From Lactarius indigo (lineage: Eukaryota; Basidiomycota; Agaricomycetes; Russulales; Russulaceae): a DNA stretch of 64,000 nt. The stretch covers positions 1,364,001-1,428,000 of the forward strand of contig JAFKAC010000012.1 of NCBI GenBank assembly GCA_025766275.1. The letters are read 5' to 3'. Position numbers and translations under genes: made by a program. Positions 17,901 through 28,300 of the stretch are shown here, in pieces. How positions within the stretch are numbered: the first letter of the stretch is position 1; every line of letters starts with the position of its first letter. The notes beneath the pieces are model-generated. The model did no database searches. It was not told the origin of the DNA and saw only the letters and a list, made by a program, of their open reading frames with translations.

Positions 17901-20900
17901 AGGGCGGGATGCCTGGATAGAGCGTCGGCATGTAGCGTAGGACCTGGAACGTGTTTGAGGAGGATGTGATAATCTGCGAGAACATTAACCAAGCGCGCGA
18001 CGCGCCGATTGATATGTTGGGGGGCGCGGTAATGGAGGAGGTTTTGATGATCTACGAGCACAGTGATGGGGTGCGTGGCGGCGACAAGGAGATGTCGCCA
18101 ATGTTCGAGGCCACGTACGAGGGCTAAGAGTTCCCGATCTTATACGTCGTAGTTCCTTTCCACGGGAGACAATGATTGCGAAAAGTAGCCGACAACTTGT
18201 TGCTTCTGTCGGGTATCAGCCTGGGATAAAATAGCACTGATGGCGTAGAGGGAGGCGTCCGTCTGCAGTTGATATGGTATGGCGGGGTCGGGCTGTCGCA
18301 AGGTAGGTCGCGAACATGCGATTGATAGTAACGTGTCGAGCGCTGTGGAGCATTCCGCAGTCCATTGGAATGGAACATCTTTGCATAACAAGTTAGTAAG
18401 AGGTCGGGCTAAGTCTGCGTAACGAGGGATGAAAGGGCGTTGGTATCCAAGTACACTGAGGGTACTACGTAGTTGCTTTACAGAGGTGAGAGTCCTAGGC
18501 CAGTCTCGCAAGCCTGAGACCTTGTCGTCGCCCATCTGAATAGTTCGATTAGCGATAGTCATGCCGAGGTAGTCAATTTCCGTTTTCTCGAATGCGCACT
18601 TGGACAGTTTCAGAAAGTAGCTTTCGTCGAGAAGGACTTGTAAGACTTGTCCGACGATGGTTCGATGGTGACGAAGGTCAGCGGTGGTCACGATGAGGAT
18701 ATCGTCCATATAGATGAAGAGTTTGGACGGATATTTGAGTATCAACGTCCGAAAGATGCGATTCATTGCGCGAACGAACATAGCGGGGGAGTTAGTTAGT
18801 CCAAAGTACATTACCATGGGCTCGAATAGACCACGCGGTGTTTTGAATGCCGCTTTCCACTGATCGCCGTCTTGGATTCTAATGTTATTGTAGCCCCACC
18901 TTATGTCGAACTTCGTGAACAGGGTCTTATCCGCCAACTGATTGAGGAGATTTGAGATAAGAGGGATCGGATACGTGTCTTTCAACGTGATCTGATTCAG
19001 TGGTTTGTAATCTTGTACTGGACGGAGTTTCCCGTCCTTTTTCTTAAGAAAGAAAAAGGACGATGCGTAGGGCGATTTCGATTCTCGAATATACCCTTTT
19101 TCTAGATGTTCTTGTAAGAACTCGTCCAGGTGCGTTAATTCTTTGGCATTTAGGGGGTAGATTTTACAACGCAGGGTAGGTGGCGCGTCGGGTAACAGCG
19201 TGATCGCGTGGTCGTCCTCTCGGCTTGGTGGGAATCTTTTTGCGGCTTCTTCCGAGAAGACTGTTGACCATGGTTCGTAAGGTTTAGGTAAGTCGTCGTT
19301 CTCTTTGAATCCCTTTTCCGCCATCTGCTGTGCAACCGTTTCAATTCGCGCGAGTCGTTCTATGGTTATTTCTCGTGGTTCGCCTTGCAATTGATTTGTT
19401 GACCAATCTATTTGTGGTTGGGTTTCTTTGAACCATGGGTGCCCGAGAATCAAGCGAGGTCGCCCTAGGTGAGTGACGTATAACAGAGTGTTATATCGTT
19501 GTTTTCCCCAGCTTATGCAGACTCGACAGGCCTTTGTTATGCTGCCATGCTCATTTCTTGTGCCGTCGACATTGTATACCAGTCGGTCATGGACATCCAC
19601 GGTCTTTGCACCGAGGTTTTCCACGCTTTCGGCGTTGATGAAGTTGTCTGAAGCCCTGGAGTCGAGTAGCGCGGATATCGTTGTCGTTGTATCGGTGATT
19701 GGTATTTCGATGGTGAGCGCATCGCTTGACATACTCTGAATGGCATTGATCTCAACCGTTTCTTCTTCGTCGTCCTCGTCTAGACTAGCTTCCATCAGCA
19801 GCTGAGAGATCATGTTCTTCTGCTGGGTGACCGATAGACCTAGTATACTCGTCATCAAGGTTTCCGGGGATGTCTGTTGTATGACGGGGTTTGGCGCGGT
19901 TACAACGGCGACTTCATTAACGCGTGCTGGGGTTCTTTTATTTGGACAGTCGCGTGACAGATGCCCCGTCTTTTTACAACGAAAACATAAGCCTTCCTTT
20001 CGACATCGGTCCATTTCGGCTAGTTCTTGAGGAGTTCGGACGCGGGGAGTGTACGTTTGTGTTGCGTCTACCTCCATAGGCACTACCTGATCGTTACAAT
20101 TTACAGCTTTGGGTGGTCGCGACTGTTGTGGCGGTAGTGGCGTTGACTTGCCGATCGTGGCGATACAATTTGTGATGGTGCGATATCGCTGGACTTCTTC
20201 ACGGGTAGCTTCCTTCCAATTGTCCATTGTTATGGGCATCTTTGTTCGTTTGAAACAGGATACCAGGAGTCCCTTCCTCAGACCTCGCCGAAACAAGTCG
20301 ACCGTTCCTTTTGCCGTCAGATCCCAGTCTGCGGCTTCAGCCAGTTGCTCGAACGTAGCGATATAATCGTCGATGTCGTCCCCCTTCATAGTGAGTGCAG
20401 TTAGTTTGGCGTACGCATTTTGCTGGCTGAGCGTATCCGTCCAGGCCTGTTGAAAATCGGTTACAAAGTCGTTCCACAGCGATTCATTGGTCTTGGCGAC
20501 GGGGTGAGTGGGGTCGTTGATTTTTGCTTCCAACTTCTTATCTTGGCTCTGGTTCCATTTCTCGACTGTGGGTCCCCGTATCAAGGTAAGTGCCAAAGCA
20601 ACTCGTTGATACGGGCTAACCATTCGCTTGTTGGTTCGGTTGACACATCGAAATTGATTGAACTTGTGTAAAAATTGCAGGCTCCGTGATCTATTCCCAT
20701 CGAAGAACGCTGGTGCTGCACCTTGTAGTGGCCCCGATACTGTCAAAGGAGTACCGCTGCTTCCGCTTCCGCTGGCCATTGGTATACTGATTGGTATAGG
20801 AATTGGCGTAATGGTTGGTATTGGTGCTGGCTGGGGTGATTTCCTTTTCCCTTTCTGTTTTGTGAGTAGGCGTTTATGCTCTGTCCAGTTGTAGGTTGGT

Positions 20901-21259
20901 ACCGTTCGAGTGGCCGATCGACGTTTCAATCCCCAGAGATGCGGACCTTCGACGCGGGCGTTCATGTAGGTGTACCACCCGGAGTTTTCGATAAAGACTT
21001 CGTACCAGTTATCTTCCTCTTCTGCATATTCAACGTCGAGGGCGGGGCTAGGGTCTCGACATACGATGTATCCGCGGCCCTGTATCCAATTTATTCCACT
21101 GGTTACGATGTCGTTGAGGTTGTCGACCTCTCGCCTAATGACAAGTCTTTTTACCATTGGATCACGGTCTTCTGTTTCCGGTTCGAAGTAGGCATATGTT
21201 CGATCGAGCGCCACTGTGACGACGTGCCCTTCCTTTAGGCGATCCGTGTCGCGTTTCTG
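14966..21259 (-). pseudogene. gag-pol: Fused Gag-Pol of element C with chromodomain and C-terminal zinc knuckle, inactive
   Basis: All parts lie in one frame, so Gag and Pol are fused here without frameshifting. The frame opens at 21259; the first in-frame ATG is 21157. Order: capsid region, knuckle CFRCKKTGHLSRDC, protease with DSR in place of DSG (dead), RT with YMDD, TAA at 18140, RNase H/integrase zinc-binding, TGA at 17507, DDE core, TAG near 17114, GPY/F and chromodomain (EWEVEEILNY, YLVRWKGFSAAHDSWEP), TGA at 16385, then a tail with TGA at 15704 and a second CCHC (CTWCDSRDHLTFEC). Element D has the same tail intact, so the last ORFs are part of Pol. Confidence 0.9.
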
Positions 21260-21305
21260 TCAGGGAACGCCTTTACACCTCGTTCAGCGGCAGAGTAGAA
21301 GGAGG

Positions 21306-21316
21306 TCTACTCTTAT
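21306..21316 (-). other. Self-priming primer binding site of element C
   Basis: Plus strand GTCTACTCTTA, directly abutting the LTR, equals the inferred RNA 5' end (GUCUACUCUUA, from 21525). Eleven nt of complementarity, the length known for Tf1. Confidence 0.85.
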
Positions 21317-21750
21317 GTTTCGGTTCTGAGGGACCGTACGTTCACTAAGTCACGCGGAGCTGTGCTCGACGCAGTCGGGAGAGTCGAGACTTATGTTTTT
21401 AAACACAAGTTGAGTTTTGGGGGTACCTTGGCTCAACTCAAAGAGTATTGCAAGGGAGAGGGGAATAACACGCAGGTCTCTGAAAACAAGACAAGTTGGC
21501 TCAGATTCAAGAACTAAGAGTAGACAAGTATTCGACTTGTTACTCTACTACCTTTATACTCGTACATACTGGGGTTTTCGGGGGCTGTTTTCTACAAACC
21601 ACGTCACCTATCGATTGCTACATAGATGATTCGTGATACTAGCACCATAAGGCGTGCTTTGAACGATATCAGACTTCTGCAAAACTTACGAGGTCGAAAC
21701 TTGAACGCGCGTTGCGTGACATGACGTCACGATGTCACGTGACCGTGACA
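21317..21750 (-). repeat. 5' LTR of element C
   Basis: TGTTTC to GTGACA. TATAAA at 21558-21553, inferred start at 21525 (33 nt away). Most differences from the 3' LTR are transitions, several at CpG. Confidence 0.9.
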
Positions 21751-21959
21751 TCTGGGAAGCCCAGTCATGTGTCAGGCTGACAGGTTGTCCTCTCATCACA
21801 AGTTATTTTCTCGCTACCTCACCACCTCCACGGTCCTCTAGGTCAATTCGAAACACCTCAAATGCACTTCTTCACCTCTGCGACGTTAACGTACAGAGGG
21901 GGCAAAAAAAGGATAAAAGCAAGGTATGTCCCTATGACAACCAGCTCATCTTTTAGACA

Positions 21960-24701
21960 ATGTCCTTGAACACGGAAGATCCAGGGCACGCCGTCCGACC
22001 CGATGGATCATTGAAGGACGCCTCGGAGATGACTTGGACATTCAATGCAGATGAGTCGATCCCATTTCCTTCTCAGAGCTTGGGTGGTTCTGCTGTCAGC
22101 ACTAGGCAATCAGGACGTGCTCATTGCCCATCTCGGTGAGCTCTTGAGGCAGCCGAGGCGTCTTCAGGTTCTGTAGTGACAAGAGGTGTTAAACCGGCTG
22201 CCAAACACAAGGCCTCAAGTACATCTACTGGAGATCGGCGCATCGCACGCAAGATCAGTGTCAATATCAATGATGCCTCATCATACGACGGTGACGATGG
22301 CGACGACGATGACAGTTCCGTGGTGCCAACACACGATGTGAATGACCTCGTGTCCAACGTGCCTGACAGTGACGCTTCCATGGAGTCACAAGATGTGGGT
22401 AATCTTACATCTACCGGTGGCTATGGGTCTATCAGGGCAATGGCAGATGCGGACCATGAGGTATGTCGCCTACTCACATCTCCGTAAATAATCTCATTGA
22501 TTATTCAGGCCCTGAACTTCAAACTGAGACAAAACCCTACGGCAGATATCCTCCTTATCTTTAAATGGAAGAAGGAGTATAAGCACCCGGTTTCAGGCAA
22601 GATCTCCGATGCACACTTGTGCACGATCTGCGAGTGAGTATATTTTATTTTCCTGTTTTCCCTTCGTTCACTGAAGTTATTTGAAGGAAGGATCTCTCGA
22701 TCAACCGGAACTCATGCATATTGACAGGAAGCACGAGCTCTTTGCGGATGCATATTGCAAGGTAATCTACTACTCTCTATTTGTGCGATCTTCTGATCCT
22801 TTCTAGGCATCATGTAAACTTGTATCGCAAACACTGTAAAGTACTTGGCATCGAGCCACATCCCCGCGCCCTCTCCCGCCTTCCTGCTGGTTCATGCAGC
22901 AGCAGGTACGTCGCCACTATCCCATATTCACTTGACAATCGGTTCACATTTCATGTAGTCTCACCCAGACAAGTTTAGATGGCGTGGTCACTCACGAACC
23001 GAAGGTCCCTCCATTTACAACCGCAGGCTTACTCGACCACATCATCGAGCTTATTGTCTGTGAAGACAAGGTGAGTGAATACGCACATTATAATACTTTA
23101 TAATTTGATCTTCTTCCGCCCTCAGGCATTCTTGTTGGTCGAGCGTGGGGCTTTTCGCCGCCTCCTCAAGTTCTGTCAGCCTTCTCTTTTGGAGAAGGAC
23201 ATACCCTCCCGCAACACAATTCGCGCCAAGGTACTTAGACGTGTTCACATTGCACAGGGAAGAATGCGTGAGAACATGAAGAGAGCCCCTGGCAAGATAT
23301 CGTTCACTTTCGACGTGTGGACCTTGGAACCTGGAGACCCCTATCTATCTGTCACGGCCCACTATATAGATGCACCAGCAGATCAACCGCACATATGGCG
23401 CCTCAAGTGTGAACAGCTCATATTTGAGGAAATTAAGGGTAGGCACACAGGTAAGAATATCGCCGACATCCTGGCTCGTATGCTAGACAGCTATGGGCTT
23501 CATGGAAAGGTAACGCTTTCGTTGTCTCTCTCTTCTTGTAACTCACTCGGAACCCATGTAGATCGGCTGGTTTACCAGTGATGGGGCAGCTGTCAATCGG
23601 ACAACTATTCGCGTGCTCCAGAACTGTTACGGACTGGACTTGTTTTGACTTTACTATTAGTTTCTTACTTACACTTGCGTTTGTGGGAAAGTCTTTCCTT
23701 TCTTGGCTTTCCCTTTTCTGGACTTGCTGCGCACTAGGAGCCTTAAGATTCTCTCCTAGTGCAAAGTGAGACAATGAGACACTCATTGTCCTTATAAGTC
23801 TTTATTACTACTATACTTGGGCTAAATGCACCCTTTTATGGCAGGTGTCTCACTTTTGTTAAAACTGAGACATGCCTCACTTGCCTTTTATATCCTTGTT
23901 TCTTCTCACACTTACTGTGGATAGCTGTGCACACTTTCTTCTTTTTCCTGTGCCTGCTGCAGATTGCTGTACTTTCTTCTCACGCTTGCTGCGGATTGCT
24001 ATGTTACTTCTCACGCTTGCTGCAGATTGCGCCATTTGTTTGTTCCACACAAACAAACCTTTTTCTATATAAGTCGTGGCCCTAGGTAGCTTGTATCCTT
24101 AGACTCGACTTCTTTACCATCACAGTATACATTGTTTTCCCATTCCCTTGGGGTAACTCTCTGCTGAACCGTCAAACCTCTTGAACCCCCTTGAACTCCA
24201 CTCACATCTTGAGTATTGTGTCATACTCTGAGATCCTTGTTAACCACTTAAACCTTGCCATTACCGGCTGAACCCTCGCTCATTGACATAGAAAGACCAG
24301 ACTTGCTCACGCCGAGCTGAACGTTCCTACTGTAACGTTACAAGAACAAGCTTGCCACTACAGAAGACGAGTGGAGCACCATAAAACACGATATGTTGTA
24401 AGTCCTGCTACATCCAGGTATTCCCGAACACATTCTAATTGAACTCTCAGGTGCATGGAACACTCACTCCACCTCGCAGCGAAGCACTTTATACAGAAGG
24501 TTGTGCCGGGTTTAGGCTCTGACACGAATTGTAGAAACACTTTTACCAGGCCAGACCTGGAGGACCCTGATAACAACTCGGACGAGGAGGTCTTCGACTC
24601 AGGTAGTTCACTCGGAAAAGCAGTCGCCTTGGTCAAACAGGTAAGTTCCTTCCACACCGGACTTGTGTTTGCACTAATGTGTGTGTGTTGCACTGCAGAT
24701 T
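21960..24701 (+). pseudogene. hAT-family transposase gene, 5' part (interrupted)
   Basis: Exons read as 21960-22135, 22184-22460, 22509-22633, 22687-22761, 22807-22905, 22959-23070, 23126-23509, 23562-23624 plus 24348-24397 (solo LTR between), 24451-24640 and 24699-24701, all with GT-AG introns of 45-58 nt and matching phases. An acidic N-terminus is followed by a BED-like finger (CTICEKD, then SLRMHIARHH) and the hAT catalytic start: KISFTFDVWT with the first Asp, WFTSDGAAVNR with the second, then LCMEHSLHLAAKHF. DNA transposition by cut-and-paste is the family role. Broken by a solo LTR and by element D. Confidence 0.85.
23625..24342 (+). repeat. Solo LTR in a hAT exon, 718 bp
   Basis: TGTTACGG to GTTACA, flanked by the 5-bp duplication AGAAC (23620-23624 and 24343-24347). 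Removing LTR plus one duplication restores the exon (VLQN then KLATTEDEW). A TATATAAG box near 24066 points to plus orientation. Contains several imperfect copies of a CTTCTCACGCTTGCTGC unit. Different from the other LTRs in the window. Confidence 0.9.
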
Positions 24702-25280
24702 TGTTACGCCCTAGCAGGGGCGTGGGTTCTAAAGGTTCTGAATCACACAGGTATCAAGCGAAGACCTCTGTTGTCTTATTGCTATGAAATACGAGTGATA
24801 AAAGTGTGGCACAAGGTGCAGCACGACTCTGCTATGTAAGACTCCTCGTCCGAAGTGTCTAACACTTCTCTACACTTGATCTTGCTAGTGCGCAGAGTAT
24901 AACAGGTGTAACGCGTTGATATAGTTCAACTGCAAAGACTTCGAAGTGTCCTGGTTAGGGACTGAGGTAGGGGGTGCACAAGAAGAGAGGGATAAGGCGA
25001 GGTCACACCAAAGTACGAAGGCAAGGTTGCTAGATTGCAAACGAAGCCAAGTCTGGCTTCCTACGGTCTATGGTACAGGTTTATATAGGACAGGGTTCCA
25101 AACAACATGAACACAAGTCCACACAATATCAAAGAGACTAAACGGAGTAAACAGAAGTTCGGATCAAAGAAACAGCGCCACTAGTAACAGTAGCTCCTTT
25201 GGTAACAAGGTATGGTACAGAAGGGGGAAGACAGGGTGGAGACATACTGTGGCTTAGGTCCGAAGCGTCGGATCATAACA
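24702..25280 (-). repeat. 3' LTR of element D
   Basis: TGTTACGCC to CATAACA, 579 bp. The adjacent minus-strand purine run AGAGAGGGGCTCA is the likely polypurine tract. Confidence 0.95.
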
Positions 25281-25306
25281 TGAGCCCCTCTCTAAGTCAA
25301 CTCTCC

Positions 25307-28300
25307 CTAGAGTGCTTCGAAGTCCATCAGGTCATAGACATCGTTGTCTACATCGTTGGAGGGAGTGCTTTCGCGAGGGAGGGGGCAGCGATGTTGGCGA
25401 AGGAAGTTGAAGGGACCATGGGCCCCACACTTGCAACAATTTTCATACTTGGGGCACTTGATTTCTTCGTGGCTGTTGCTGGTAAAACACTTGCCACACC
25501 ACTGAGTGCGTTCTTCTGGGGCTGGCCAGAGGCACTGATAGGGGAAGTGGTCAGTGCTAGAACACCTCCAGCAGAACTTCTGTTTTTGAGGGCAGGCGAA
25601 GGAGAGGTGGTCTTCAGACTGGCACCTGTAACAAAGTCGAATGGTGCCAGTCTCCTTCTTGTTGGCTCTGCGCTTGCGTCTCTTCTTTCTTTCTGCAGAG
25701 GGGCTAGGTCCTTCTGGTTCGTCGTGGAGTCGTGGCATGGAGTGGTAGCGAGGTGGAGCAGGGGCGGGAATGGGGTGGACTTCAAAGGGGTGAGTTTCTT
25801 CTTCCGGAGGAGGGGGGTGTAGTGTGAGCCATCGGTCTGCAATCCGGACATAGGCCTTGTGTTCTTGCAGCCTTCTTCGGGTGCTGGTTAGTTGCATGTC
25901 CATGTTGAGGAGGTGTCTTTTGAGGGGCTCCATCGTCTTGTACAGGCCTTCAATCTCCTTTCGGAGGGCCTTCTGGTTTCGCAAGAGTCGGCGAGTCCTG
26001 GAGATTTCTGCTGTGAGGCGGTCATCTTTCAGGTCTTCTAGGACTTCATCGACTTGTCTGGCTGTGGGGGAAGCTTCGTCCAAGTTCTGCATCTGAGCTG
26101 GGGTGATGGGGGGAGCTGGGTTGTGGGGGTCGTCGTCTCTGGGAAGGAGGAAAAGGGGGAGGCCATAGTGAGGGAGGTTTTTGCCCATGGTGCCGATGAC
26201 ATCTTCTTTGTTTTCACTGATCTTGATCCATTTGGCATCCTTTCGGATGTATGAGGTTGGGTCAGCGTCGTCAGGGATGAGGAAGTGGACATAGCGGCTG
26301 CTCCAGGGGTCATTTAAGAAGAAGGGGTAGCCAGGGTCGTCGTCTTCTTCAGCAGCGATGTGCATCCTTTCATAGTTAATGGGGAGTGCGTCCATGATTG
26401 GGTCGTTGGTTGTTTCGCTGAGACGAGCCATGGTCACTCTAGGATCAGGGGGGGAGGTGGTAGGTCGGTGTATCTCGGGAGTAGGGGGAGCTGTGTGTCC
26501 AGGAGGGGGAACGCGAAGGGCTATTCCTCCTCCTTCTGTTTCTATGACGCTGGGCATGGTGGGATCGATGGGTTGTGGTTCCTGGATGAGTGAAGGCAAG
26601 GAAGGGGGTCGTGCTGGGAAGGGAGAATAGCCAGAGGAGGGTGTGACAGAGGGTGTTTCGTCAAAGGAGCCTCTTTCCATGGCACGAGCAACAAGACGTT
26701 CTACAGAGGAGGAGCGAGAGGGCATGGTGAGGAAGCTAGTGGGGAAGGTGGTTGCTGTTCGTACTGTTACTTCCTTTCGTTTTAACCATTGCTTTGCTCC
26801 TTCGCTTCTGGGGTTGTTTTCAAAGTGTTCCTGAATAAGTTCTGGGGCGTTGAGGTTCTTTTCTGGTTCCCAACTGTTGTGTGCATCGGAGTATCCCTTC
26901 CACTTGATTAGGAACTGTAACTGGTTCCTGTGGCGTCTTGTTTCTAGTATTTTCTCGACTTCCCACTCCTGTTCTCCATCTACTAGATCTGGGGGTGGTT
27001 CCGTAAAGTTCTTTCCATGTATGGAGGTTTCTTTGTATGGCATCAGGAGTGACGCATGGAATACTGGGTGGATCTGCCACTGATGGGGAAGTTTCAGGGC
27101 ATATGTGGTGGCAGAGATCTTCTTTGTGACCCTGAAGGGTCCATATCTTTTCGGGGCTAACTTGAAACTAGGGTGCGTTGTTTTCAAGTTCCTGGCATCC
27201 AGCCACACGCTATCTCCTTCTGTGTGTTGTTCGAAGCGAGAGGATCCTTTGTAGAGTGACTGTGCATGGGTAATTGCTGCTTGGGCGGTCCTTCTGGCTT
27301 CCTGGATTCGCTCCAATCTCTCTTGTGTTCCTGGTACTGTGGTCGTTCTTTCTGGTTGGTGTACTCTTGGGATGTACCCAAGGATTAATTCGTAGGGTGC
27401 CTTTTTAGTGGTTGCGCTTGGCCAGGAGTTGTGGGTGTACTGTGCCAGTGGTAGTAGCTCCGTCCAATTGTCTTGTTGATGGTTTATGAACATTCGGAGG
27501 TACTGTTCTAACCACTGGTTTGTTCGCTCTGATTGTCCATCTGTTTGTGGGTGGTATGCTGTGCTGATGTTTTGTTCTATGTCAAGCACTCTGCACAGTT
27601 CTTTGATGAACTTCGCTGTGAATCTGGGGTCTCTGTCGGAGATGACCCTTCTTGGTAGTCCATAGTGTGGCAGGACAGTTTTGGCATAGAGTTTTGCCAC
27701 TCCTTCTGCGTCTATTGTTTCGCTGCATGGGATAAAGAAGGCTGCTTTGGAACAGTCATGATCCGTGATGGTGAGAATTGTGTCATTGTCTTCTGATTGG
27801 GGTAGCTTTGTGATAAAGTCTAGAGCGATGGTTTCAAAAGGGAGTGCTTCTGGGTTAGTCTTGATGGGGAATATCGGTGGTTTCGGGTTCCCAGGGAAGT
27901 TCTTGTTTGATTGGCACGTGGCACAGCCCTTTACATATGCGGATATGTCGTCTTTCATGTTTGGCCACCAAAAGTCTTGTGACACTAACCACAAGGTCTT
28001 TGTTATTCCGGGGTGTCCAGCTGTTTTTGTATCGTGAAACAGGGAAATTACCCCCCTCTTTAGCGGTGTGTTGTCCACAACCACCAGTTTGTCACCTCTC
28101 CACCAGTGTTTGCCTTGTTTTACTAGGTGGAAGGGGGCGGCCCACTTGTCCAGAGTGTCTTGGTGGTCTAATTGGTGTGCCATGACCCGGTCATCTATCC
28201 TAATGGAGAGAGCGGAGTTTACGAAGATGGTTGGGGTCAGGACCACTACATCAGTGTTATCCCCTGCTCCGGTGTCGTGGTCAGGGCGTCTTGACAGGGC

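Larger units (their letters stand above)
14520..21750 (-). mobile_element. Ty3/gypsy chromovirus C, complete, decayed
   Basis: LTRs at 14520-14954 and 21317-21750, about 98% alike by eye, flanked by the 5-bp duplication TCTGG (14515-14519 and 21751-21755). Removing the element joins the DNA upstream of the hAT gene. The internal region is one Gag-Pol frame broken by several stops. Confidence 0.95.

Noticed and set aside
22136..22183. Apparent premature TGA in the hAT gene after the first 59 codons
   Set aside because: A GTGAGC donor and an AAG acceptor 48 nt apart remove it and keep the phase; it is an intron.
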